Shown: piece after piece, positions 1 through 5,264 of the stretch | Numbering within the stretch: position 1 is the stretch's first letter | How the letters are laid out: every line of letters starts with the position of its first letter | From: an uncultured Collinsella sp. | Lineage (GTDB): Bacteria > Actinomycetota > Coriobacteriia > Coriobacteriales > Coriobacteriaceae | Assembly (NCBI GenBank): GCA_937981515.1 | Contig: CALJNY010000181.1 | Location: 1 to 5,264 of the forward strand | Length of the DNA: 5,264 nt | Direction: 5' to 3' | The notes under the pieces: generated by a model | The model's database searches: none | Seen by the model: only the letters and a program-made list of their open reading frames with translations | Told to the model about the DNA's origin: nothing | Translations under genes and position numbers: made by a program

Positions 1-1526
1 AAATGCGCATCGCACTGGCAAAGCTCTTCCTGCGCCATCCCGACCTGCTGCTTCTTGACGAGCCAACCAACCACCTGGACCTCGAAAGCGTTCAGTGGTT
101 GCGCGGCTTTATCGCGAACTACGACGGCGCCGTCCTTATCGTCAGTCACGACCGCGCCTTCATGGACGCCTGCGTCGACCACGTCGCCGCCCTCGAAAAC
201 CGCCGCGTGACCACCTATACCGGCAACTACAGCAGCTACCTCAAGCAGCGCGAGGACAACCTGGAGCAAATGCGCGCCAAGCGCGCCGCCCAGGAGCGCG
301 ATATTGCCCACATGCAGGTCTTCGTCGACAAGTTCCGCTACAAGCCCACCAAGGCTGCCCAGGCTCAGGAGCGCATCCGCAAGATCGAGCAGATCAAAAA
401 GGAGCTTGTCATCCTGCCCGAGGGCCACAAGCACATCGACTTTAAGTTCCCCGACCCGCCGCGCTCGGGCGACATGGTCGTGGGCCTGGAGGGCGTATCC
501 AAGTCCTACGGCAATAAGCACATCTACAGCGATATCGACCTCAAACTCTACCGCGGCGAGCGCGTGGCACTCGTTGGCCCCAACGGCGCCGGCAAGTCCA
601 CGCTCATGAAGATCATCGCCGGCCTGGAGTCGCCCACTACCGGCACCCGCGATCTGGGCACCAACGTGGGCGTGGCCTACTATGCCCAGCACGCGCTCGA
701 AGGCATGACCGAGTCCAACACCGTCCTGCAAGAAATCGACACCGTCACGCCCAAGTGGACCGTGCCGCAGCAGCGCAGCCTGCTGGGCGCCTTCCTGTTT
801 AGCGACAACGACGCAATCGAAAAACAAGTACGCGTTCTCTCCGGCGGCGAAAAGGCGCGCCTGGCGCTCGCCAAGATGCTTGTGGCCCCCGAGGCGCTCC
901 TGTGCCTGGACGAGCCCACCAACCACCTGGACATCGACTCGGTGGACATGCTCGAGAACGCCCTGCAAAACTTCCCCGGCACCATCGTACTGATCAGCCA
1001 CGACGAGCACCTGGTGCGCGCTGTGGCCAACCGCGTCATCGACATCCGCGACGGCAAGGTCACGGTCTACGACGGCGACTACGACTACTACCTCTACAAG
1101 CGCGAGGACCTCGCAGCCCGCGCCGCCGCCGAGGCGTCCACGGAGAGCGTGCCTGCCGCGGCCAAGTCCACCAAAGCCAGCGCCGCCCAGGTCGACACCC
1201 CCGCCGCGGCGCCTAAGCCGGCCGAGGGCAAAAAGACCAAGGAGCAAAAGCGCGCCGAGGCCCAGGCCCGCGCTGCGCTCAACAAAAAGCTCAAGGGCGT
1301 GCGCAACCAGCTCAAGAAGATCGAGACGGAGCTCGACAAGAAGCGCGCCCGCTATGACGAGCTTATGGAATTGATGGCGAGCGAAGAGCTTTATGCCGAT
1401 CAGGACAAGTTCAACGCCGCGCTGGGGGAATATAACGGGCTTAAGCAAGAGCTGCCCAAGCTCGAGGACGAATGGCTGGAGCTTTCCACCCAGATCGAAG
1501 AGGAGACCGCGCGTGAACTCTCGTAA
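1..1526 (+). CDS. ABC-F family ATP-binding protein, 5'-truncated by window edge
   Basis: This is a soluble ATPase of the ABC-F class, twin-cassette proteins without membrane domains. Characterised members bind the ribosomal E site and act on stalled or starting ribosomes. Bases 1-2 end a codon that lies outside the window. Counting the first full codon (ATG at 3, internal rather than a start) as residue 1, the protein opens just after the first ABC signature. It then shows Walker [13 protein letters not shown] (15-26) and the H-loop SHDR (48-51). The interdomain linker helices (about 76-135) have the [18 protein letters not shown] tip. The second cassette has Walker [10 protein letters not shown] (192-200), signature LSGGEK (279-284), Walker [13 protein letters not shown] (299-310) and SHDE (332-335). 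An Ala/Lys-rich stretch (about 371-409) leads to a charged C-terminal coiled coil (about 410-505). The linker resembles YheS/YdiF housekeeping types rather than the long linkers of antibiotic-resistance ABC-Fs. The first Walker A lies upstream of the window. The family is certain; the subfamily is inferred. Confidence 0.96.
   Translation, partial: MRIALAKLFLRHPDLLLLDEPTNHLDLESVQWLRGFIANYDGAVLIVSHDRAFMDACVDHVAALENRRVTTYTGNYSSYLKQREDNLEQMRAKRAAQERDIAHMQVFVDKFRYKPTKAAQAQERIRKIEQIKKELVILPEGHKHIDFKFPDPPRSGDMVVGLEGVSKSYGNKHIYSDIDLKLYRGERVALVGPNGAGKSTLMKIIAGLESPTTGTRDLGTNVGVAYYAQHALEGMTESNTVLQEIDTVTPKWTVPQQRSLLGAFLFSDNDAIEKQVRVLSGGEKARLALAKMLVAPEALLCLDEPTNHLDIDSVDMLENALQNFPGTIVLISHDEHLVRAVANRVIDIRDGKVTVYDGDYDYYLYKREDLAARAAAEASTESVPAAAKSTKASAAQVDTPAAAPKPAEGKKTKEQKRAEAQARAALNKKLKGVRNQLKKIETELDKKRARYDELMELMASEELYADQDKFNAALGEYNGLKQELPKLEDEWLELSTQIEEETARELS
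1501..1505 (+). promoter_or_regulatory. Shine-Dalgarno AGGAG that fixes the GTG start at 1513
   Basis: AGGAG, within GAAGAGGAG, lies inside the last codons of the ABC-F gene, 7 bases before GTG 1513. The next in-frame candidate, ATG 1543, has only GC-rich sequence without a purine run before it. This site is the main reason to place the small membrane protein's start at 1513. Confidence 0.7.
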
Positions 1527-1809
1527 GGCCGCCGCCGTGGCGATGAGCATCATCGCCATCGCCTGTCGCATCTGCGGCATCTTTATGAGTGCGATGACCG
1601 TGCTGCTGTGCTTTAGCGGCCTCACCGCCAAGCTGCAGATCGTGGGCTTTGTTGTCGAGCTTTCGCGCGCGCTGCCGAGCGCCATCGCCGGCTATGGCGT
1701 CATCACATCGCCCTTCGGCGGTGTGTTCCGCCTGGATTATGCCATCGTGGCCGTCATCCTGTTTGCGGCCGACTACCCGCTCACGCGCGCCTCGCGTCGC
1801 GTCCGCTAG
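1513..1809 (+). CDS. Small hydrophobic membrane protein of unknown family (98 aa)
   Basis: I do not recognise this family. The reading frame stays open upstream of 1513, but the sensible start is GTG 1513, 7 bases after AGGAG. It overlaps the ABC-F gene by 14 bases and gives 98 residues. ATG 1543 is a weaker alternative. After a basic N-terminus (NSRK, 2-5) comes a long hydrophobic segment (about 7-37) that contains Arg19 and three cysteines (18, 21, 33). A moderately hydrophobic middle (about 41-64) follows, then the turn SPFGG (66-70). A second membrane segment (about 75-90, [16 protein letters not shown]) leads to a basic end, TRASRRVR. The likely picture is two, possibly three, membrane passes with a cytoplasmic basic tail; this is inferred from composition. 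Its stop lies 9 bases before the protease gene, so the two are almost surely co-translated. That makes a role linked to the protease possible but unproven. Confidence 0.75.
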   Translation: MNSRKAAAVAMSIIAIACRICGIFMSAMTVLLCFSGLTAKLQIVGFVVELSRALPSAIAGYGVITSPFGGVFRLDYAIVAVILFAADYPLTRASRRVR

Positions 1810-1812
1810 GGG
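1807..1812 (+). promoter_or_regulatory. TAGGGG: stop codon fused to the protease gene's Shine-Dalgarno
   Basis: The TAG stop (1807-1809) of the small membrane protein is also the first part of the purine-rich ribosome binding site for ATG 1819. A ribosome that terminates here already covers the next start, which favours reinitiation. Confidence 0.55.
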
Positions 1813-1818
1813 TTCGCC

Positions 1819-2502
1819 ATGTCCAGCAGCTACCTCATGAACCTGCTCGCCAGCGCTGTCGCCGTTATCGTGGGCATCGTCATCCACGAGAGCGCGCATG
1901 CCGCAGCGGCCTGGGCGCTCGGCGATAAGACGGCCCGTTCGCGTGGCCGCGTTTCGCTCAACCCACTCAACCATATCGACCCGTTTGGCACCGTCATCTT
2001 GCCGCTGCTGATGCTTGCCGCCGGTGGCCCGGTGTTCGCCTTTGCCAAGCCCGTGCCGGTCTACCTCAACAACCTCAAGCACCCCAAGCGCGACGAGGTC
2101 CTGGTGAGCGCAGCCGGCCCCGCATCGAACATCGCGCTGGCATGCCTTGCGGCCGCTCTCATGCACACGACATACGGCAACCTCTACACCAGCATGTCCT
2201 TTGCCGTTGCGTCCCAAATCATGAACTTCGGCGCCACCTTTATCGTGGTCAACCTGTCGCTCGCGTTCTTTAACCTCATCCCGATTCCGCCGCTTGACGG
2301 CTCGTCGATCATCGTCCCGTTCCTTAAAGGCAAGGCGCTCGCCAGCTACTACCGCCTGCAGCAATACGCCATGCCTATCCTTATCATCGTGCTGTATCTA
2401 CTGCCCATGTGGACCGGACTCGACGTGATCGGCCGCTATTTCGACGTTACCGTGTATCCGCTGGCCGAGTGGCTGCTCAACTTCGCAATCGCCGGCATCT
2501 AG
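1819..2502 (+). CDS. Site-2 protease family (M50) intramembrane zinc metalloprotease
   Basis: This polytopic membrane protein of 227 residues matches the minimal M50 site-2 protease type, which cleaves substrates within the membrane using zinc. The zinc-binding motif HESAH (23-27, Glu24 catalytic) sits in the first membrane helix. SLNPLNHIDPFGT (46-58) is the conserved re-entrant stretch after it. KPVPVYLNNLKHPKRDEV (77-94) and SAAGPASNIALA (97-108) follow. The third-ligand motif NLIPIPPLDG (152-161, Asp160) lies at the end of another helix. Two more hydrophobic segments (about 183-200 and 210-226) close the protein. There is no PDZ domain, unlike RseP/RasP, so a sigma-factor cascade role cannot be assumed. 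ATG 1819 follows AGGGG (1808-1812) by 6 bases; ATG 1837 is an alternative start. Proteases of this group often lie next to scpA-scpB in Gram-positive genomes. The substrate is unknown. Confidence 0.93.
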   Translation: MSSSYLMNLLASAVAVIVGIVIHESAHAAAAWALGDKTARSRGRVSLNPLNHIDPFGTVILPLLMLAAGGPVFAFAKPVPVYLNNLKHPKRDEVLVSAAGPASNIALACLAAALMHTTYGNLYTSMSFAVASQIMNFGATFIVVNLSLAFFNLIPIPPLDGSSIIVPFLKGKALASYYRLQQYAMPILIIVLYLLPMWTGLDVIGRYFDVTVYPLAEWLLNFAIAGI

Positions 2503-2510
2503 GGTAAACT
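2482..2510 (+). promoter_or_regulatory. Weak candidate sigma-70-type promoter before scpA
   Basis: TTCGCA (2482-2487) and TAAACT (2505-2510) are separated by 17 bases. Each matches 4 of 6 consensus bases (TTGACA, TATAAT). The -35 box would lie inside the last codons of the protease gene and the -10 just after its stop. It precedes the only sizeable gap between complete genes in the window, which is the only support beyond the match. Chance occurrence is quite possible. Confidence 0.22.
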
Positions 2511-2517
2511 TACAGGT

Positions 2518-2536
2518 CGACCGCGCAAAACGGTCG
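2518..2536 (+). other. Perfect 6-bp inverted repeat (hairpin) in the protease-scpA gap
   Basis: CGACCG (2518-2523) pairs exactly with CGGTCG (2531-2536) around the 7-base loop CGCAAAA. No T-run follows (the next bases are CAACGTGCAC), so it is not a classical intrinsic terminator. It could be an mRNA processing or stability element or a protein-binding site. A weaker 5-bp stem follows, GCGCC 2554-2558 with GGCGC 2564-2568, just before the scpA ribosome binding site. Confidence 0.4.
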
Positions 2537-2572
2537 CAACGTGCACCCAAACCGCGCCGCGAAGGCGCCGTC

Positions 2573-2581
2573 AAAGGAGGT
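2573..2581 (+). promoter_or_regulatory. Near-perfect Shine-Dalgarno AAAGGAGGT for scpA
   Basis: AAAGGAGGT is fully complementary to the conserved 3' end of bacterial 16S rRNA. The GGAGG core ends 6 bases before ATG 2587. It is the strongest ribosome binding site in the window and suggests independent, efficient initiation of scpA rather than dependence on the gene before it. Confidence 0.85.
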
Positions 2582-2586
2582 CGAAG

Positions 2587-3399
2587 ATGTCGTATCGCGT
2601 GTCGACGCAGGTCTACAGCGGACCGTTCGACCTGCTGCTGCAGCTGGTAACCCGCCAAAAAGTAGATATCGGCGCCATCTCGATCAGTGAGGTGGCCGAG
2701 CAATACCTTGCCGAGGTCGAGCGTATTGAGGCACTGGACCTAGATGTGGCGAGTGACTTTTTGCTGGTCGCTGCAACCCTTTTGGACATTAAGGCCGCCT
2801 CGCTGGTGCCTCAGGAGACACCGCGCAAAGCCGATGATGACGATGACGAGTTCGACGAAGACCTCGAGGAACTCAGCGCGCTCGACGGCGATGCCCTGCG
2901 CGAGGTCTTGATCCAGCGCCTGATTGCCTACAAGCAGTTTAAGGGTGCGGCTGCGGCCCTTGGCGCGCGCATGCAGGCCGAAAGCCGCATGCATCCGCGC
3001 GTGGCCGGCCCCGACCCCGAGTTTTTGGGCCTTATGCCCGACTACCTGGCCGGCATTACCCTGCGCGGCCTCGCCGTCATTTGCGCCGACCTGGACGGCA
3101 AGCGCCAGACCTTCCTGCTGGAGGCCGAGCACGTGGCACCGCATCGCGTGCCGCTCGACCTGACGGTGGCCTCGGTCGACCGCTTTACCATGGCGCACCA
3201 AACCTGCACCTTCCGCGAGCTGTTGGACGGCGAGGCCACCACTGAGCAACTCGTCGTCACTTTCCTGGCCATGCTCGAGCTCGCCAAGCGCGGCTCGCTC
3301 ACCCTGAGCCAGGACAAGATTTTTGGAACTATTCAAATCAACCGCGTCGAGGGCGCCGAGGCATATGTGCCCGGCGAGGGCCCCGAGCTCACCGAATAG
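2587..3399 (+). CDS. scpA: Segregation and condensation protein A (kleisin subunit)
   Basis: ScpA is the kleisin that bridges the two heads of the SMC dimer and, with ScpB, forms the SMC-ScpAB condensin that aligns and separates sister chromosomes on the nucleoid. The 270-residue length is normal. The N-terminal domain has the family hallmark GPFDLLLQLV (12-21), then ISEVAEQYL (33-41) and the helix DFLLVAATLLDIKAASLVP (57-75). This is the part that in known structures binds the SMC neck. A highly acidic linker (83-95, DDDDDEFDEDLEE) leads to LREVLIQRLIAYKQFK (104-119). The C-terminal winged helix (about 220-260) contains VVTFLAMLELAKRGSLTLSQ and IFGTIQINR, the type that caps the partner SMC head. 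The start at ATG 2587 is fixed by the strong AAAGGAGGT. scpB follows after 11 bases. The call is firm. Confidence 0.97.
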   Translation: MSYRVSTQVYSGPFDLLLQLVTRQKVDIGAISISEVAEQYLAEVERIEALDLDVASDFLLVAATLLDIKAASLVPQETPRKADDDDDEFDEDLEELSALDGDALREVLIQRLIAYKQFKGAAAALGARMQAESRMHPRVAGPDPEFLGLMPDYLAGITLRGLAVICADLDGKRQTFLLEAEHVAPHRVPLDLTVASVDRFTMAHQTCTFRELLDGEATTEQLVVTFLAMLELAKRGSLTLSQDKIFGTIQINRVEGAEAYVPGEGPELTE

Positions 3400-3402
3400 G
3401 AG
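3397..3402 (+). promoter_or_regulatory. TAGGAG: scpA stop codon fused to scpB Shine-Dalgarno
   Basis: The TAG that ends scpA forms the start of TAGGAG, which lies 8 bases before the scpB ATG at 3411. This arrangement favours translational coupling and so fixed stoichiometry of the two condensin subunits. Confidence 0.6.
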
Positions 3403-3410
3403 CGGCAACC

Positions 3411-4139
3411 ATGTCAAGCTTTTCTACGCTAGAGGCAAACAGCCTCAAAGGAGCCCTCGAGGCGCTGCTGCTGGTGTCGAGCGACCCCGTCAGCGCGCCC
3501 GCGCTGGCAGGTGCGCTGGATATCGCCCCGGGCGAGTGCGCGTCGCTTTTGGCCGAGCTCAAAGTTGAGTACGAGGAGGCCAATCGCGGCTTTCAGCTGC
3601 GCGAGGTCGCCGGTGGCTGGCGCCTGTTTACGCACCCCGCCTACCACGATGTGGTCGAGGCATATGTGCTGAGCTGGGACACGCAAAAGCTGTCGCAGGC
3701 GGCGCTCGAGACCCTGGCCGTGATCGCCTATCACCAGCCCGTTACGCGCGAGGTGGTCAAGGGCATCCGCGGCGTCAACTCCGACGGCGTCATCGCGTCG
3801 CTCGTGGACAAGGGCCTGGTGCGCGAGCTCGGCCGCGACCCCCAGCGCGGTCAGGCCATCATTTACGGCACGACCAACGCCTTTTTGGAGAAGTTCGGCC
3901 TGCGCTCTACCCGCGATCTGCCCGACCTGGAGCAGTTTGCCCCCGACGAGCAGTCGCGCCAGTTTATCCGCGAGCGCCTGAGCGGCCGCAGCATTCAGTC
4001 CACGCTCGAGGAGCAGGCCGAAGACCTGGACGAAGAGCGCGAACTGCTCGATACCGATGTTGAAGATGTTGAGGCAGTCAAGGACGAGGATACCCTGGTT
4101 GTCGACGATACCTCGGAGGACATGCATGACGAGGACTAA
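3411..4139 (+). CDS. scpB: Segregation and condensation protein B
   Basis: ScpB is a small winged-helix protein that works as a dimer bound to the middle of ScpA in the SMC condensin complex. The 242-residue product has a first winged-helix domain (about 11-88; LKGALEALLLVSSDPVS, then RGFQLREVAGGWRLFTHP). The second domain (about 92-170) carries the family's best-conserved block: KLSQAALETLAVIAYHQPVT (93-112), IRGVNSDGVI (119-128) and YGTTNAFLEKFGLRSTRDLP (152-171). From about residue 199 the protein ends in a strongly acidic tail, roughly half Asp or Glu, with no evident fold; such tails vary between species. The next gene's Shine-Dalgarno and start codon lie inside the coding sequence of this tail. 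ATG 3411 follows TAGGAG. The call is firm. Confidence 0.97.
   Translation: MSSFSTLEANSLKGALEALLLVSSDPVSAPALAGALDIAPGECASLLAELKVEYEEANRGFQLREVAGGWRLFTHPAYHDVVEAYVLSWDTQKLSQAALETLAVIAYHQPVTREVVKGIRGVNSDGVIASLVDKGLVRELGRDPQRGQAIIYGTTNAFLEKFGLRSTRDLPDLEQFAPDEQSRQFIRERLSGRSIQSTLEEQAEDLDEERELLDTDVEDVEAVKDEDTLVVDDTSEDMHDED
4115..4119 (+). promoter_or_regulatory. Shine-Dalgarno GGAGG that decides the rluB-like start at 4126
   Basis: GGAGG lies inside the last codons of scpB, 6 bases before ATG 4126. The alternative ATG 4222, where homology to the S4 domain begins, is preceded by pyrimidine-rich sequence (CCCATCTACCCGCACACC) with no ribosome binding site. This favours the upstream start. Confidence 0.7.
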
Positions 4140-5097
4140 CGAAGTAGGGGAGACGTGCACCGCAAGTGCCACGGGCGCCACAACGCCCGCAGGCGACGCG
4201 CAGCCCATCTACCCGCACACCATGCGCCTACAGCGCTTTTTGGCGCGCGCGGGCGTGGCAAGCCGCCGTGGCTCGGAGGACCTGATGACAGCAGGCCGCG
4301 TGACCGTTAACGGCCAGGTCGCGACCGAGCTGGGTACCAAGGTAGACGTCGACCGCGACCATATCGAGGTCGACGGTATGCCTGTTAAGCTCAACCAGGG
4401 CGCCGTGTACCTGATGCTCTACAAGCCGACCGGCTACCTCACCACCATGAGCGATCCCCAGGAGCGCCCCTGCGTGGCCGAGCTGGTCCCGCGCGACCGC
4501 TTTCCGGGGCTCTTCCCGGTGGGTCGCCTGGACCGCGACACCACGGGCCTTTTGCTCTTTACCACCGACGGCGACCTGTCGCAGGATCTGCTGCATCCCA
4601 GCAAGCACGTCTACAAGACCTATCAGGCGCTGGTGGACGGCCACCTGACCGATCGCGATCTGGAACCACTCCGTCGCGGCATCGAGCTCGACGACGGCCT
4701 GTGCCAGCCGGCGATTTGCCGTGTCATCAGCGCGCGCGAGTCCGAGGCCGTGGCTCCGCAAGGCGTAAAGCCCGGCACCACCGCCGTGGAGGTCATCATC
4801 CGCGAGGGCCGCAAGAACCAGGTCAAGCGCATGCTGAGCAAGATTCACCACCCGGTGATCCGCCTGCACCGCTGTAACTTTGCCGGCCTGGAGCTCAAGG
4901 ACGTGGCCAAGGGCTCGTGGCGCGAGCTTACCGACCGCGAGGTGCAGATCCTAAAGGCCGGCGGCATCCCGCCCAAGCAGGCCAGCTCCAAACGCGCCGG
5001 CGCACCGGTGACCAACACCGCGAGTCGCACGCGCCACCACGGCAGCCACGGCTCCGCGCCCAAGCGCAACACCTACCGTGAGCGCTACACGAGCTAG
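4126..5097 (+). CDS. rluB: RluB/RsuA-family rRNA pseudouridine synthase
   Basis: This enzyme isomerises a specific uridine in ribosomal RNA to pseudouridine; relatives in this neighbourhood are RluB-type, acting on 23S rRNA. The predicted product is 323 residues. Residues 1-32 are a Thr/Ala-rich extension with no recognisable fold. An S4 RNA-binding domain follows (33 to about 88; MRLQRFLARAGVASRR, then AGRVTVNG). The catalytic domain has KPTGYLTT (100-107), the motif GRLDRDTTGLLLFTTDGDLS with catalytic Asp136, YKTYQALVDG (163-172) and REGRKNQVKRM (226-236). The tail from about 282 to 323 is basic and rich in Arg, His and Ser, and is probably disordered. ATG 4126 overlaps scpB by 14 bases and has a good ribosome binding site. 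ATG 4222 gives a 291-residue protein starting exactly at the S4 domain. The exact rRNA target (RluB, RluE, RluF or RsuA) is inferred mainly from gene context. Confidence 0.93.
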   Translation: MTRTNEVGETCTASATGATTPAGDAQPIYPHTMRLQRFLARAGVASRRGSEDLMTAGRVTVNGQVATELGTKVDVDRDHIEVDGMPVKLNQGAVYLMLYKPTGYLTTMSDPQERPCVAELVPRDRFPGLFPVGRLDRDTTGLLLFTTDGDLSQDLLHPSKHVYKTYQALVDGHLTDRDLEPLRRGIELDDGLCQPAICRVISARESEAVAPQGVKPGTTAVEVIIREGRKNQVKRMLSKIHHPVIRLHRCNFAGLELKDVAKGSWRELTDREVQILKAGGIPPKQASSKRAGAPVTNTASRTRHHGSHGSAPKRNTYRERYTS

Positions 5098-5148
5098 GCA
5101 ACCCGCCAAGCCGCAGCGCCTGCGTCCCATATCAGCACGTCAACCACC

Positions 5149-5157
5149 GAAAGGAAG
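5149..5157 (+). promoter_or_regulatory. Ribosome binding site GAAAGGAAG for cmk
   Basis: GAAAGGAAG lies 6 bases before ATG 5164 in an otherwise purine-poor 66-base gap. It supports the chosen cmk start. The gap itself (5098-5163) shows only a 5-bp stem, CGCAG 5112-5116 with CTGCG 5120-5124, and no T-run, so read-through from the preceding gene is likely. Confidence 0.65.
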
Positions 5158-5163
5158 CATTGC

Positions 5164-5264
5164 ATGATCGTCGCCATCGACGGCCCCGCCGGTTCCGGCA
5201 AGTCCACTATCGCCAAGGAGATCGCCCGCCAGCTGGGCTTTAACAAGCTCGACACGGGCGCCAT
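5164..5264 (+). CDS. cmk: (d)CMP kinase, 3'-truncated by window edge (first 33 codons)
   Basis: Cytidylate kinase phosphorylates CMP and dCMP with ATP in the cytoplasm, recycling cytidine nucleotides and feeding dCTP synthesis. Only the first 33 codons plus two bases are in the window. They show the diagnostic N-terminus: strand IVAID (2-6), P-loop GPAGSGKST (7-15), helix [11 protein letters not shown] (16-26) and LDTGA (29-33), where the family normally continues with Met-Tyr-Arg. In UMP/CMP and adenylate kinases the P-loop reads differently, and bacterial Cmk typically begins [13 protein letters not shown]. Position after a pseudouridine synthase gene is also typical; in several lineages a GTPase gene (der) follows or is fused, which cannot be seen here. 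Start ATG 5164 is supported by GAAAGGAAG. Confidence 0.93.
   Translation, partial: MIVAIDGPAGSGKSTIAKEIARQLGFNKLDTGA

Noticed and set aside
45..938. Direct repeat of the LDEPTNHLD coding sequence, at 57-80 and 909-932
   Set aside because: This is the Walker B motif present in both ATPase cassettes of an ABC-F protein, not a mobile or regulatory repeat.
1441..2364. 307-codon open frame on the - strand across the small membrane protein and protease genes
   Set aside because: It lies antisense to two well-supported genes, its product is rich in Arg, Asp, Glu, Gly and His as expected for the complement of GC-rich hydrophobic coding sequence, and no known motif is visible.
2740..3417. 225-codon open frame on the - strand over scpA
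   Set aside because: It is fully antisense to a certain scpA gene, with no motif and a composition typical of a shadow frame.
3429..4208. 259-codon open frame on the - strand over scpB
   Set aside because: It mirrors scpB and the start of the next gene, has no recognisable domain, and long antisense frames are common in high-GC DNA.
4155..4310. Small 51-codon + strand frame starting GTG 4155 after GGGGAG
   Set aside because: The purine run ends only 2 bases before GTG, too close for a ribosome binding site. The product is almost all Arg, His, Pro and Ala and overlaps the S4 domain of the pseudouridine synthase in another frame.
5112..5124. Hairpin CGCAG-CGC-CTGCG before cmk as a terminator
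   Set aside because: The stem is only 5 bp, the loop is 3 bases and no T-run follows, so termination is not supported.
5107..5135. Possible promoter before cmk with TATCAG as -10
   Set aside because: At 17 bases upstream the sequence is CAAGCC, which has no resemblance to a -35 box, and the -10 match is only 4 of 6.

Overview
This is a compact, high-GC stretch with seven genes, all on the + strand. It reads as one housekeeping operon or two back-to-back transcription units of a Gram-positive-type bacterium. The organism is not stated. The GC-rich codon use, strong AGGAG/AAAGGAGGT ribosome binding sites and the order site-2 protease - scpA - scpB - rluB - cmk suggest Actinomycetota, and the protein style resembles Coriobacteriia such as Collinsella. 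That taxonomic call is an inference from recognition, not from a search.

Layout: (1) 1-1526, the 3' two thirds or more of an ABC-F ATPase gene, cut by the window edge. (2) 1513-1809, a 98-residue hydrophobic protein of no family I recognise, starting at a GTG inside the end of the ABC-F gene. (3) 1819-2502, a minimal site-2-type (M50) intramembrane metalloprotease. (4) 2503-2586, the longest non-coding gap (84 bases), with a perfect 6-bp hairpin, a weak candidate promoter and a near-perfect Shine-Dalgarno. (5) 2587-3399 scpA and 3411-4139 scpB, the two non-SMC subunits of the bacterial condensin. (6) 4126-5097, a 23S rRNA pseudouridine synthase of the RluB/RsuA type, overlapping the end of scpB by 14 bases. 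(7) 5164 to the window end, the first 33 codons of cytidylate kinase (cmk).

The genes combine ribosome-related functions (ABC-F factor, pseudouridine synthase), chromosome segregation (ScpA/ScpB with SMC) and nucleotide supply (Cmk), as often seen in this conserved neighbourhood. Spacing is tight: two 14-base overlaps, gaps of 9 and 11 bases, and two junctions where the TAG stop of one gene is part of the Shine-Dalgarno of the next. This suggests translational coupling.

I see no mobile element, CRISPR array, RNA gene or convincing intrinsic terminator, and no sign of an undescribed multi-gene system. The most open item is the 98-residue membrane protein beside the protease. The long antisense reading frames look like shadows of GC-rich coding sequence.
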